The position numbers and the translations under genes are program-made. From NCBI GenBank assembly GCA_937976375.1, contig CALJRU010000051.1, positions 1-14,831 on the forward strand: a DNA stretch of 14,831 nt. Direction: 5' to 3'. The stretch's first letter is position 1. The number at the start of each line of letters is the position of its first letter. Shown here piece after piece: positions 1 to 7,665 of the stretch. Origin of the DNA: an uncultured Peptococcaceae bacterium (GTDB lineage: Bacteria > Bacillota > Peptococcia > Peptococcales > Peptococcaceae). A model generated the notes under the pieces. The model was not told where the DNA came from, made no database searches, and worked only from the letters and a program-made list of their open reading frames with translations.

Positions 1-80
1 CCCGACTCTCAGCAACACGGGTTCTCTGTACAGGCATCATCGCCGTTATCTCCGCTTCAACGGTTTGGTGTTTTGAAATT
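1..80 (-). promoter_or_regulatory. T-box leader RNA, 5' part only
   Basis: Read on the minus strand from about position 80 leftward, the RNA contains GATGATGCCTGTACAGAGAA followed by CCCG...TTGCTGAGAG...CGGG. This is the usual arrangement of the upper part of T-box Stem I: an AGAGA bulge, then a short stem closing a GNTG-type loop. A 5-bp hairpin (CCGTT/AACGG) comes before it. T-box leaders sense uncharged tRNA and control aminoacyl-tRNA synthetase or amino-acid genes in Bacillota. The specifier loop, antiterminator and controlled gene all lie beyond the left edge, so the amino acid cannot be named. The call rests on motif recognition, not a covariance search. Confidence 0.65.
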
Positions 81-81
81 T

Positions 82-116
82 TCTATACTCTATCACGAGA
101 GGCCGTCCATTGTCAA
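82..116 (-). promoter_or_regulatory. Promoter of the T-box-controlled gene left of the window
   Basis: On the minus strand a perfect -35 TTGACA (111-116) is followed 18 bases later by TAGAGT (87-92), a 4/6 match to the -10 consensus. A transcript would start near position 80, just before the T-box motifs, which supports the pairing. The -10 is only fair, and shifted alternatives exist within 82-94. Confidence 0.5.
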
Positions 117-183
117 CGTAAAATTTTCGTTTTATTATAATAAATTGCAACAACACATCGCTGACAGAAAAATTCTGCCAACA

Positions 184-223
184 AAAAATCGCCAGTCTCA
201 TCAATGGGAGACTGGCGATTTTT
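184..223 (-). terminator. Rho-independent terminator of the hcp operon
   Basis: A perfect 16-bp stem (184-199 with 208-223) has an 8-base loop and lies directly after the hcp stop codon at 231. On the minus strand the stem is followed by a run of T. The A/T arms at both ends would let it work in both directions, though no plus-strand gene leads into it. The stretch 117-183 between it and the T-box promoter is AT-rich, and I see no gene in it. Confidence 0.9.
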
Positions 224-230
224 CATCTCT

Positions 231-1793
231 TTAGCCGAGAATCTTCTTGAGATCTTCTTCTGGCGTGGAGATTGGAGAGATATTGTAATTTTCAACGAGG
301 AAGTTCAACACATTTGGTGATACGAAAGCAGGCAGGGATGGCCCAAGATAGATGTTTTTGATGCCAAGATAGAGCAGCGTCAGCAAAATGCAGACAGCTT
401 TCTGTTCGTACCAGGAAAGAACCATGGACAATGGCAGGTCATTGACACCGCAGTCAAAAGCGTTGGCCAATGCCACGGCTACCTGAATGGCACTGTAAGC
501 GTCGTTGCACTGGCCCATATCCATGAGGCGTGGCAGATCACCAATGTTGCCAAGATCAAGGTCATTGAAACGGTATTTGCCGCAGGCAAGCGTCAGCACG
601 ACACTGTCCGCAGGGGTCTGCTTGACGAAATCGGTGTAGTAGTTGCGGCCAGGTTTTGCACCGTCGCAGCCAGCAACGAGGAAGAAGTGGCTGATCTGAC
701 CAGCTTTCACCGCGTCGACCACTTTATCGGCAACAGACAGCACCGTATTGCGGCCAAAACCGGTCAACACATGATCGCCGCCGTTGATGCCGGTGAAGTG
801 CTGATCTTCTGCATAGCCGCCCAGTTCCAGCGCTTTTTCGATGACAGGTGTGAAGTCTTTGTCGTCACCAATATGCACAGCATCTGGATAGGACACCACT
901 TCAGTGGTAAACACACGGTCGCTGTAGCTGGCGCGGGTTGGCATCAGGCAGTTGGTGGTGTACAGAATTGGGGCTGGAATGCCATCGAATTCTTTTTGCT
1001 GGTTTTGCCATGCCGTCCCAAAATTGCCTTTGAGGTGTGGATACTTTCTCAGTTCTGGGTAAGCGTGCGCTGGCAGCATTTCACCATGGGTGTAAATATT
1101 GATGCCTTTGTCCTTGGTCTGTTCCAGAAGCTGCTTGAGGTCATAGAGATCGTGCCCAGTGACAACGATGAATGGCCCTTTCTCAACGGTCAGGGTCACA
1201 TCTGCTGGCGCTGGATGGCCGTAGGTTTCCGTATTGGCCTGATCGAGCAGCGCCATGCAGGTAAGGTTGACTTCACCCACTTCGAGAACGATCGGTAGCA
1301 GTTCATCCATGCCCCAATCGTCATGGCCAATGGCTGCGAGGGCCTTGTAGAAGAAATTCTGAACCGCAGCATCATCATACCCAAGCACGTGTGCATGGTA
1401 GGCATAAGCTGCCATCCCTTTGATGCCAAAGAGGATCAAGGATTTCAGGGAGCGAATGTCTTCGTCGCCATTCCATACGGTCTGCAAATCATAGTCTGGC
1501 AGATCTGCGCCGCCGAGGGCTTTCTTTTCTGCTTCGATGCGTGCGGTCAAAGCCTGAATGGTGTCATTGTTGAAGTTGACATTGGTGATGGTGGTAAAGA
1601 GGCCGTCCAGAACAAGCTGATGGGTGGCGTCGCTGATGGCAGCAGGGTTCTTTTCAGCTGCTTGCGCAAGAGCGATCAGCGCACCTGTGAGCGCATCCTG
1701 ATAATCGGCGGTATCGGCTTTCTTTCCGCAGACACCTGCACAACCTGTGCAGCCTTTGCCGCCTGCGGTTTGTTCACATTGAAAACAAAACAT
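231..1793 (-). CDS. hcp: Hydroxylamine reductase / hybrid-cluster protein Hcp
   Basis: This 520-residue cytoplasmic protein carries a hybrid Fe-S-O cluster. Hcp reduces hydroxylamine to ammonia in vitro and acts on nitric oxide and in protein S-nitrosylation in cells. The N-terminal cubane-cluster cysteines are C3, C6, C15 and C22, with an extra C18 between the last two. All hybrid-cluster ligands known from Desulfovibrio Hcp are present: H214, E238, C282, C376 (the persulfide cysteine), C404, C429 and E463, each 30-31 residues below the Desulfovibrio numbering. I chose the ATG at 1793 because AAAGGAG lies just before it; an in-frame TTG 24 bases upstream would overlap that site, and the protein from 1793 begins MFCFQCEQT as the family does. 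It is second in an operon after the Fe-S protein, with a 37-base gap. The electron donor is probably that upstream protein, since no Hcr flavoprotein is present. Confidence 0.97.
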   Translation of the reverse strand: MFCFQCEQTAGGKGCTGCAGVCGKKADTADYQDALTGALIALAQAAEKNPAAISDATHQLVLDGLFTTITNVNFNNDTIQALTARIEAEKKALGGADLPDYDLQTVWNGDEDIRSLKSLILFGIKGMAAYAYHAHVLGYDDAAVQNFFYKALAAIGHDDWGMDELLPIVLEVGEVNLTCMALLDQANTETYGHPAPADVTLTVEKGPFIVVTGHDLYDLKQLLEQTKDKGINIYTHGEMLPAHAYPELRKYPHLKGNFGTAWQNQQKEFDGIPAPILYTTNCLMPTRASYSDRVFTTEVVSYPDAVHIGDDKDFTPVIEKALELGGYAEDQHFTGINGGDHVLTGFGRNTVLSVADKVVDAVKAGQISHFFLVAGCDGAKPGRNYYTDFVKQTPADSVVLTLACGKYRFNDLDLGNIGDLPRLMDMGQCNDAYSAIQVAVALANAFDCGVNDLPLSMVLSWYEQKAVCILLTLLYLGIKNIYLGPSLPAFVSPNVLNFLVENYNISPISTPEEDLKKILG

Positions 1794-1830
1794 ATTGGGT
1801 CTCCTTTCGTTGTTCAAACATCCCTAACAA

Positions 1831-2532
1831 TTATTTATCTAGAATTCTGCCATCAGCAGAAATGGTAACCACTTGCCATGGAATCATCTTGCCGCTGTTG
1901 ATGAGCGCCTGCTTCACAGCATTTTCCATGCCGCCGCAGCAAGGCACTTCCATGCGCGTCACGGTGATGCTCTTGATGTCATTTTGCGCAAGAATCTGCG
2001 TCAGTTTTTCGCTGTAATCGGTGGCGTCCAGTTTTGGGCAGCCGATGAGCGTCACATGGTTGCGAATAAATTCCTGGTGGAAATTGCCATAGGCATAAGC
2101 CGTGCAGTCTGCTGCGATGAGCAGCTTGGCGCCATCGAAATAAGGCGCATTCACTGGCACCAGCTTGATCTGTACTGGCCACTGACGCAGCTGACTTGGC
2201 TGAGCCGTCACTGCTTGTGGTGCTGCTGCGCTTGGGCAAGCGATGGTTTTTGCCTGTTCGCCAGGGCAGCCGCAGGCGGAAGCCTTCGCCGCCTTGGCAG
2301 CCTGTGCGGCTTTCACGGCAGCTTCGTCATAAGCTGGTGCCTCACGTTCTTCAAAAGTGATGGCACCTGTTGGGCAATTTGGCAGACAGTCGCCGAGACC
2401 ATCGCAGTAATTTTCACGGGTGAGCACAGCTTTGCCATTGATCATGTCAATGGCGCCTTCATGGCAAGCCGTTGCGCAGGCACCGCAGCCATTGCATTTT
2501 TCTTCGTCAATCTTAATGATGCGTCTGATCAT
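1831..2532 (-). CDS. Hcp-associated 4Fe-4S ferredoxin-like protein
   Basis: This 233-residue protein has an N-terminal ferredoxin region. The first motif is complete (C13, C16, C19, C23); the second has C43, C49 and C53 but leucine at the usual second-cysteine position (L46). A linker at about 65-115 is rich in Ala and Lys and includes C87, C89 and C99. The C-terminal domain has an AADC segment (C143), GCPKLD (C165) and VPCCGG (C198, C199). I recognise the overall architecture as the Fe-S protein often found beside hcp in anaerobic Bacillota. Its proposed role, passing electrons to Hcp, is inferred from this pairing. The start is supported by GAGGAGG before the ATG. It is the first gene of the operon, divergent from the regulator gene. 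The biochemical function of the C-terminal domain is not known to me. Confidence 0.85.
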   Translation of the reverse strand: MIRRIIKIDEEKCNGCGACATACHEGAIDMINGKAVLTRENYCDGLGDCLPNCPTGAITFEEREAPAYDEAAVKAAQAAKAAKASACGCPGEQAKTIACPSAAAPQAVTAQPSQLRQWPVQIKLVPVNAPYFDGAKLLIAADCTAYAYGNFHQEFIRNHVTLIGCPKLDATDYSEKLTQILAQNDIKSITVTRMEVPCCGGMENAVKQALINSGKMIPWQVVTISADGRILDK

Positions 2533-2581
2533 GTGGGTCCTCCTCTAAACAATTTCATCCTACTCTTGATTTCTTGATCAC

Positions 2582-2587
2582 AGTATA
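2582..2587 (-). promoter_or_regulatory. Candidate -10 of the Fe-S protein/hcp operon
   Basis: TATACT on the minus strand matches the -10 consensus at 5 of 6 positions. No TTGACA-like -35 is visible upstream of it, which would fit an activator-dependent promoter. It overlaps the plus-strand -10 at 2584-2589 by four bases. TATTAT at 2590-2585 is an alternative -10. Confidence 0.45.
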
Positions 2588-2589
2588 AT
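2584..2589 (+). promoter_or_regulatory. Candidate -10 of the regulator/ade operon
   Basis: A perfect TATAAT lies about 50 bases before the regulator start. At 16-18 bp spacing there is no good -35; instead the upstream DNA holds a direct repeat, TCTTGAT twice (2564-2570 and 2572-2578). Confidence 0.5.
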
Positions 2590-2609
2590 ACGATGGTGGC
2601 ATGAAATCT

Positions 2610-2623
2610 GTTGGTTTTCCAAC
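2610..2623. promoter_or_regulatory. 14-bp dyad, candidate Crp/Fnr-family operator
   Basis: GTTGG-N4-CCAAC is a perfect 5-4-5 inverted repeat in the divergent region. Its centre (2616.5) lies 32 bp from the centre of the minus-strand TATACT, the spacing of a class II activator site at -41.5. For the plus-strand transcript it would lie in the 5' untranslated region just before the ribosome binding site, where a bound protein could repress. The half-sites are not the classical TTGAT or TTGAC of Fnr/HcpR, so binding by the adjacent regulator is a proposal from position only. Confidence 0.4.
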
Positions 2624-2639
2624 GAAAGGCGGTTATTTT

Positions 2640-3305
2640 ATGAAAAAAGAGACGTTGCTCTTTCTTCAAAACACGGCATTGTTTCAAGGCGTCGATCTTA
2701 ACGACCTTAACAGCATGCTTGGGTGTCTGCAGACACAGGTGCTCACCTATGCCAAGGGCGAAGCCATTTTTCGTCAAGGCGACGACCTTTCACAGATCGC
2801 ATTGGTGCTGGACGGAAAACTGCACATCCAAACCGATGATTACTGGGGCAATCACACCATCATTGGCGACCTGACAGCCGGCGACATTTTTGGCGAAGCC
2901 TATATTGCACCTACAAGCGGTCCCATGCAGGCCGATGTGGTTGCGGTCACCGACAGCGTCGTTGCGCTCTTTGCAGCGCGCAAGATGCTTACCGTCTGTT
3001 CCAACGCCTGCCCATTTCATGCGCTTGTGGTACAAAACCTGTTCTATGTACTGGCTGAAAAAAATCGTCAGCTGATGGGAAAACTTGGACACTTGTCAAA
3101 GCGCACCACACGCGCCAAGCTCAACTCTTATCTCAGCGCCGAAAGCCAGCGCGCCAACAGCGCCAGTTTCACCATTCCTTTTAATCGCCAGCAGCTTGCT
3201 GACTATCTTTCTGTGGACCGCAGTGCCATGTCCAATGAACTGTCAAAGATGCGCGATGAAGGCCTCCTTGATTTCAACCGCAACCATTTCACACTTCATC
3301 ATTAA
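2640..3305 (+). CDS. Crp/Fnr-family transcriptional regulator, HcpR-like by context
   Basis: This 221-residue protein has an N-terminal cyclic-nucleotide-binding-type beta-barrel (about 12-115), a dimerisation helix (about 122-150) and a C-terminal winged helix-turn-helix (about 155-215), with a recognition helix around SVDRSAMSNELSKM (191-204). The barrel has C120 and C124 near its end, but no N-terminal Fnr-type cysteine cluster for an oxygen-sensing 4Fe-4S centre is visible. The start at 2640 is preferred over the in-frame ATG at 2601 because AAAGGCGG stands before it and the shorter form fits the family. The gene is divergent from the Fe-S protein/hcp operon, as HcpR regulators often are. 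HcpR is known to respond to nitric oxide, sometimes through haem. That this protein is HcpR is inferred from neighbourhood. It is followed 18 bases later by ade, probably co-transcribed. Confidence 0.88.
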   Translation: MKKETLLFLQNTALFQGVDLNDLNSMLGCLQTQVLTYAKGEAIFRQGDDLSQIALVLDGKLHIQTDDYWGNHTIIGDLTAGDIFGEAYIAPTSGPMQADVVAVTDSVVALFAARKMLTVCSNACPFHALVVQNLFYVLAEKNRQLMGKLGHLSKRTTRAKLNSYLSAESQRANSASFTIPFNRQQLADYLSVDRSAMSNELSKMRDEGLLDFNRNHFTLHH

Positions 3306-3323
3306 AATTGGAAGGAGTTTACC

Positions 3324-5123
3324 ATGATCAATCATTTTTGCAAACGCCCATTATGGGAAGTCACCAAAACCCTCGCTGATGTTGCCATGGGCCGCACACC
3401 TGCTGATACCGTGATCCGCGGCGGACGCCTGGTCAACGTCTGCACGGCCGAAATTCTGGACGGCCTCGACATCGCCATCAAGGAAGGCCGCATCGCGCTC
3501 GTTGGCAATGCCACTTCCTGCATCGGCCCTGACACCGAAATCATCGACGCCGAAGGCCAATATGTTGCCCCTGGGTTTCTCGATGGGCACATCCACATTG
3601 AATCTTCGATGCTCAGTGTTGGCGAATACGCCAAAGCCGTCATCCCTCACGGCACCATCGGCATTTACCCCGATCCTCATGAAATCTGCAACGTGCTGGG
3701 TCTCAAAGGCGTGCGCTGCATGATCGAGGATTCTAAGCGCACACCACTCAAAACCATGTTTGTGACCCCATCCTGCGTGCCAGCTGTGCCTGGATTTGAA
3801 GACACCGGCAGCTTTGTCGGTCCAGAAGACGTGGCCGAAACCATGCAGTGGGACGACATCGTCGGTCTCGGCGAAATGATGAATTTCCCTGGCATCCTTG
3901 CCTCGGACGACCATGCCCACGGTATCGTTGATGCAACACTCAAAGCCGACAAGGTCGTCACCGGGCACTACTCTCTGCCTGACACCGGCGCCGGGCTCAA
4001 CGCCTACATTGCCAGCGGCGTGTGCTGCTGCCACGAATCCACCCGTCCAGAAGACATCATCGCCAAGATGCGCCTGGGCATGTACGCACAGCTCCGCATG
4101 GGCAGCGCATGGCAGGATCTTCCAGTGATTGCCAAGGCCATCACCGAAAACAACATCGATGCACGCTTTGCCTGCCTTGTCAGCGACGACACCCATCCAC
4201 ACACATTGGTGGCCAACGGTCACATGGACTACATTCTGCGCATTGCTGTGGAAAATGGCTTCGATCCAATCACCGCCATTCGTATGGCAACCATCAACAC
4301 CGCCCAGTGCTACCGCATGGAACAGGATCTCGGCTCCATCGCGCCAAGCAAATGCGCCGATATCGTATTCCTGAAGGATCTCACCACCTTTGAAGTCACC
4401 CGCACTATCATCGATGGTGAAACCGTCGCACTCAACGGTAAAATGACCAAAGACTTTACGCCATACACCTATCCTGATTGGGCGCTGCACAGTGTTCATC
4501 TCAAAGACAATGTCACCGCCAATACGTTCAAGATCGCTGCGCCAGAAGGAAAAGACCAAGTCACCGTGCGCGCCATCGAAGTCATCCCTGCACGCGTCGG
4601 CGACATCGAACGCTTCGTGGATCTCACCGTCAAGGATGGCTGTCTCGAAAGCGACACCACACAGGACGTCTTGAAGACCTTCGTCCTCGAACGTCACCAC
4701 GAAACCGGCACCAAGGGCGCTGGATTCGTCAAAGGCTTTGGCATCGAACGCGGCGCCATGGCGTCGACCGTTGCGCATGATGCCCACAATCTCCTTGTTG
4801 TCGGCACCAACGACGAAGACATGGCACTGGCTGCCAACACCCTGATCCAATGCGGCGGCGGTATGGTTGCCGTGCAGGATGGAAAGGTGCTTGGTCTCGT
4901 TGAGCTGCCAATTGCCGGCCTCATGAACGACAAATCTGCTGAGGCTATGGCTGATACGGTTGCACAGCTTGAATCGGCCTGGAAAGCCATTGGCTGCGAT
5001 ATGCCATCTCCATTTATGACGATGGCCCTGATCCCACTCGCCTGCCTGCCAGACTTACGCCTCACCAACCGCGGCCTCGTCGACTGCCGCACCTTTGAAT
5101 TTGTACCGCTTGTGAAAGACTAA
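3324..5123 (+). CDS. ade: Adenine deaminase
   Basis: This 599-residue cytoplasmic metalloenzyme converts adenine to hypoxanthine and ammonia for purine salvage. The amidohydrolase features are in order: DGHIHIESSM (87-96) with the metal-binding H89 and H91, PHGT with DPHE (108-120), GLGEMMNFPG (181-190), GHYSLPDTGAGLNAY (214-228) and the SDDTHPH segment (287-293). The C-terminal part contains the usual GGGMVAVQDG and LPIAGLM segments. Its length is normal for Ade. GGAAGGAG precedes the ATG, and only 18 bases separate it from the regulator gene. Third codon positions are richer in C and G than in the neighbouring operons, which also makes long false reading frames on the opposite strand. A terminator follows within 12 bases of the stop. 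Confidence 0.97.
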   Translation: MINHFCKRPLWEVTKTLADVAMGRTPADTVIRGGRLVNVCTAEILDGLDIAIKEGRIALVGNATSCIGPDTEIIDAEGQYVAPGFLDGHIHIESSMLSVGEYAKAVIPHGTIGIYPDPHEICNVLGLKGVRCMIEDSKRTPLKTMFVTPSCVPAVPGFEDTGSFVGPEDVAETMQWDDIVGLGEMMNFPGILASDDHAHGIVDATLKADKVVTGHYSLPDTGAGLNAYIASGVCCCHESTRPEDIIAKMRLGMYAQLRMGSAWQDLPVIAKAITENNIDARFACLVSDDTHPHTLVANGHMDYILRIAVENGFDPITAIRMATINTAQCYRMEQDLGSIAPSKCADIVFLKDLTTFEVTRTIIDGETVALNGKMTKDFTPYTYPDWALHSVHLKDNVTANTFKIAAPEGKDQVTVRAIEVIPARVGDIERFVDLTVKDGCLESDTTQDVLKTFVLERHHETGTKGAGFVKGFGIERGAMASTVAHDAHNLLVVGTNDEDMALAANTLIQCGGGMVAVQDGKVLGLVELPIAGLMNDKSAEAMADTVAQLESAWKAIGCDMPSPFMTMALIPLACLPDLRLTNRGLVDCRTFEFVPLVKD

Positions 5124-5134
5124 CGTTGCTTACT

Positions 5135-5183
5135 AAAAAAGCGCAAGGCGCTCCCTTTTCAGGGAACAGCCTTGCGCTTTTTC
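5135..5183 (+). terminator. Terminator of the regulator/ade operon
   Basis: A stem AAAAGCGCAAGGC with GCCTTGCGCTTTT (5136-5149 with 5169-5182) encloses a second small hairpin, and the stem ends in a T-run. It begins 12 bases after the ade stop codon. Confidence 0.9.
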
Positions 5184-5213
5184 TATTCACTTGATTCTGC
5201 AATTTTGCGCAAA

Positions 5214-5245
5214 AAAACAGAGTGGCCATATGGTCACTCTGTTTT
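5214..5245 (-). terminator. Terminator of the dsr operon
   Basis: A long near-perfect palindrome (14-base arms around ATAT, with one G/T mismatch pair) lies just after the dsrM stop at 5254. On the minus strand it is followed by seven T. It faces the ade terminator, so the two convergent operons are each closed by their own signal. Confidence 0.88.
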
Positions 5246-5253
5246 GATTTTTG

Positions 5254-6318
5254 TTAGATGCCAAGCTCAGCTTTGAGCGCAGCTTCTTTTTCAGCTTTTT
5301 CAGCAGCAGCTTGTTCAATCGTCTTATCGACTGGCAAGCCAACCTTCACCATCTTTTCACGGAATTCGTCTTCGTAATCACTGTAGTAGTGGAATTCGAC
5401 GACTGGGTTCCATGGGTTGATGTGACGTTTTGCACGGCTGTTGTTGATCATGTTACGGGTTGGGCTCATGAAGATACCAATAGCATGCATGAGTTTGCCC
5501 ATTGGGAAGTAGATCAAAAGCGTGCAAACGAGTGCAAGGTGCATGTAGAATGCAGCACCGATTGGTTCTGCTGGCAGTGCTGGATGGAAGGTCACGAGAG
5601 AAACCATCAGATCACCAACGGCGTTGATGTTAACATGACCAAAGTCGGTGTAACGCATGACCATCCCCATAACGCCAATGCCGATCAGCAGGCAGAGTGG
5701 GAAATAGTCGTTCAGCAAGCTGATGTAACGTACTTTGCCGATGTAGAGACGACGGAGCAGGAGCAATACGAGCCCGCCGACCATCATGAAGCCAGTAAGA
5801 TAGATTGGGTGCAAGTCGACCATGAATACACCGTCGACATTTTCAATCCAGCCTACCCAAGCTGGTACGTTAGCGGTAAAGAAACGGAAGTGGCGCAACA
5901 GGGTGAAGAACATGCCCCAGTGGAACAGCAATGCGAAAATCCACAGCCATTTTTCCCACTGATACTTGATGTCTCCATCTTCAGTCAGTTCTGCTTTGCT
6001 GTTGCGGAAGAGGGAACGGAATACGGTTACCTCTAAAATCATACGAACGACCACACCAGCACGGGTGGTTGGGTTGTCAATTGGATTGGTTTTGATAAAA
6101 TCCAAAGACTTTTCCTGACCACAGGTCGTTACAATGTTGAATGGTACTGGTGACTTTGCCCATTTAATAATGCGGCAAACAACACCTACGATAAAGACGG
6201 CAATTGCAATATATGGAAGAATAATCCCGAAGAATACATTCAAACCTGCAACGGCTACCCCAACGTAAGTGATTGCCAGTATCGCAGCGACAATGACAAT
6301 AGCAACAATAAATCCCAT
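5254..6318 (-). CDS. dsrM: DsrM, cytochrome b-type quinone-oxidising subunit of DsrMKJOP
   Basis: This 354-residue integral membrane protein is related to the gamma subunit of nitrate reductase (NarI). The family binds two b haems and exchanges electrons with menaquinol, passing them to DsrK. An N-terminal helix pair (about 3-50) precedes the loop VPFNIVTTCGQEKSL (58-72), a DsrM hallmark. Four further helices lie at about 122-147, 170-192, 203-224 and 255-285. Candidate haem ligands are H133, H143, H170, H260 and H278. The C-terminal tail (about 330-354) is Ala/Glu/Lys-rich and probably cytoplasmic. GAGGA precedes the ATG. It is the last gene of the operon, 30 bases after dsrP, whereas dsrM is usually first or directly before dsrK. 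The family call is firm; its partner chemistry is not visible here. Confidence 0.93.
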   Translation of the reverse strand: MGFIVAIVIVAAILAITYVGVAVAGLNVFFGIILPYIAIAVFIVGVVCRIIKWAKSPVPFNIVTTCGQEKSLDFIKTNPIDNPTTRAGVVVRMILEVTVFRSLFRNSKAELTEDGDIKYQWEKWLWIFALLFHWGMFFTLLRHFRFFTANVPAWVGWIENVDGVFMVDLHPIYLTGFMMVGGLVLLLLRRLYIGKVRYISLLNDYFPLCLLIGIGVMGMVMRYTDFGHVNINAVGDLMVSLVTFHPALPAEPIGAAFYMHLALVCTLLIYFPMGKLMHAIGIFMSPTRNMINNSRAKRHINPWNPVVEFHYYSDYEDEFREKMVKVGLPVDKTIEQAAAEKAEKEAALKAELGI

Positions 6319-6348
6319 TGTTATTTCCTCACTTTCTTTTGGTAGTCG

Positions 6349-7662
6349 TTAAGCTTTGGCTGGTTCAGCCTCGGCATCATCTTCAGCAGGCGCTTCTTCT
6401 GGCTCTGGTTCTGGCTGTGGACGGGTGTCTACATAAGTGCCAGCTTCTTCGTTAAGACGATAAGCGAGACGGGTGCGGTCTGGTTTGTCAGGGAATGCAC
6501 CTTCATCGTTGTCGTACTTAACAACGGTAACCATCTTGAGCAGGAGGCTCAGGATCAGAAGACCGATTGCAAAGATACCAATGATGACCATGATTTCGAT
6601 CTTGCCAGGAATGTAGTCAACGATTTCACCGAATGGGTTTTCAGAGAGACCGCCGATAACGAAGGTCAGACCTTTTTCAATGTACATCGACAGGAAGAGT
6701 GCGATGCAGCCAACAATCATGGTTGGTTTGTTATAACGGAATTTGGTTGGCAGGAGCAACACGAGGGTTACGACAACGCAAACCACGAAGAACATCATCA
6801 GTGGTACGAATTCGTCGTGACCATGATAGCCTGCAAAGAGATAGGTCAATGCAACCTGATGCGCAGGTACACCAGAATAGTATGCGGTGAAGAATTCACC
6901 AGCCATCATGATCATGGTAGCAATGTACGCATAGATGGCAGTGGTGGACAGCATCTTGATTGCTTTTTCGCCAGCATCAAAGCCAGTCAGCTTCTTCAGC
7001 AGGAAGCAGATCAGAATGATCAATGCAGGACCTGTTGCAAATGCGCTCGCAAGGAACTTGGCTGGCAGCACAGCAGTCAGGAAGTAGTGACGGCTTGGCA
7101 GACCAGAGTACAGAAAGGCGGTAACAATGTGGATAGAGAATGCAACTGGTACGGAAATCATAGCCAGTACTTTTACCCACTTCTTATAGTGCAACCCTTT
7201 GTTTTCTGCCTGAAGCACCTGATACCCAACGATGATGTTCAGAATCAGGTAAGTAGGAAGAACGACAGAGTCCCAGCAAAGCATGGACTTTGGTGTCCAG
7301 TAAATGTATACGTTGAACAGTTTGGTTGGCACACCAACGTCGACAACGACGAAGAGCAGTGCCATGATGATGGCTGCGATTGCCAGAAATTCCCCGATAA
7401 CAGTGATACGGCCATAAGCCTTGGCATCGTGGAAATAGTATGGCAGAACGATCATGACACCCCCGGCGGCGACCCCAACGAAGAAGGTCAAGTGACCAAT
7501 GTAGAGACCCCAGGAGATGTCACGGCTCATCCCAGTTACCTGGAAACCGACGGTCATCTGATAGATATAAGCAGCAAAACCGATCACGATAAGTGCTACG
7601 AGGAAAAGAATCCACGCCCAATATTTCGGGCCGCTGCGTTTGACAAATGTTTTTTCAATCAT
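6349..7662 (-). CDS. dsrP: DsrP, NrfD/PsrC-type membrane subunit of DsrMKJOP
   Basis: This 437-residue protein has about ten hydrophobic membrane segments between residues 15 and 375, of the NrfD/PsrC family. These are quinone-interacting membrane anchors for periplasmic Fe-S proteins, here DsrO. Features include a long first loop with GLYIGHLTFFVGVAAGG (52-68), a PTKLFNVYIYWTPKSMLCWD stretch after the third helix, and a late ENPFGEIVDYIPGKIE loop typical of the DsrP/HmcC branch. The C-terminal tail of about 45 residues is acidic and rich in Pro, Glu and Ala, and no domain is apparent in it. A strong GGGGGAGG lies before the ATG, inside the end of dsrO; only three bases separate the dsrO stop from this start, so translation is probably coupled. 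Confidence 0.93.
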   Translation of the reverse strand: MIEKTFVKRSGPKYWAWILFLVALIVIGFAAYIYQMTVGFQVTGMSRDISWGLYIGHLTFFVGVAAGGVMIVLPYYFHDAKAYGRITVIGEFLAIAAIIMALLFVVVDVGVPTKLFNVYIYWTPKSMLCWDSVVLPTYLILNIIVGYQVLQAENKGLHYKKWVKVLAMISVPVAFSIHIVTAFLYSGLPSRHYFLTAVLPAKFLASAFATGPALIILICFLLKKLTGFDAGEKAIKMLSTTAIYAYIATMIMMAGEFFTAYYSGVPAHQVALTYLFAGYHGHDEFVPLMMFFVVCVVVTLVLLLPTKFRYNKPTMIVGCIALFLSMYIEKGLTFVIGGLSENPFGEIVDYIPGKIEIMVIIGIFAIGLLILSLLLKMVTVVKYDNDEGAFPDKPDRTRLAYRLNEEAGTYVDTRPQPEPEPEEAPAEDDAEAEPAKA

Positions 7663-7665
7663 TGT

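Noticed and set aside
113..295. 60-codon open frame downstream of hcp (minus strand)
   Set aside because: It spans the hcp terminator stem and the 3' end of hcp, so it is an accidental frame.
687..1298. 203-codon open frame antisense to hcp
   Set aside because: It lies fully inside hcp, whose cluster ligands are all intact. The predicted protein has no family features.
1873..2577. 234-codon open frame antisense to the hcp-linked Fe-S protein
   Set aside because: It runs through the divergent promoter region and lacks a ribosome binding site; the Cys motifs on the minus strand establish the real gene.
2574..2582. TTGATCACA as half of a Crp/Fnr box
   Set aside because: The matching second half-site is absent at the right spacing; only the 2610-2623 dyad is symmetric.
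3351..4850. 499-codon open frame antisense to ade
   Set aside because: It mirrors the G/C-rich third positions of ade, has no ribosome binding site or recognisable motif, and ade is certain on the other strand.
5203..5217. TTTTGCGCAAAA palindrome between the convergent terminators
   Set aside because: It is short, and its A-run is already part of the dsr terminator. No function is needed to explain it.
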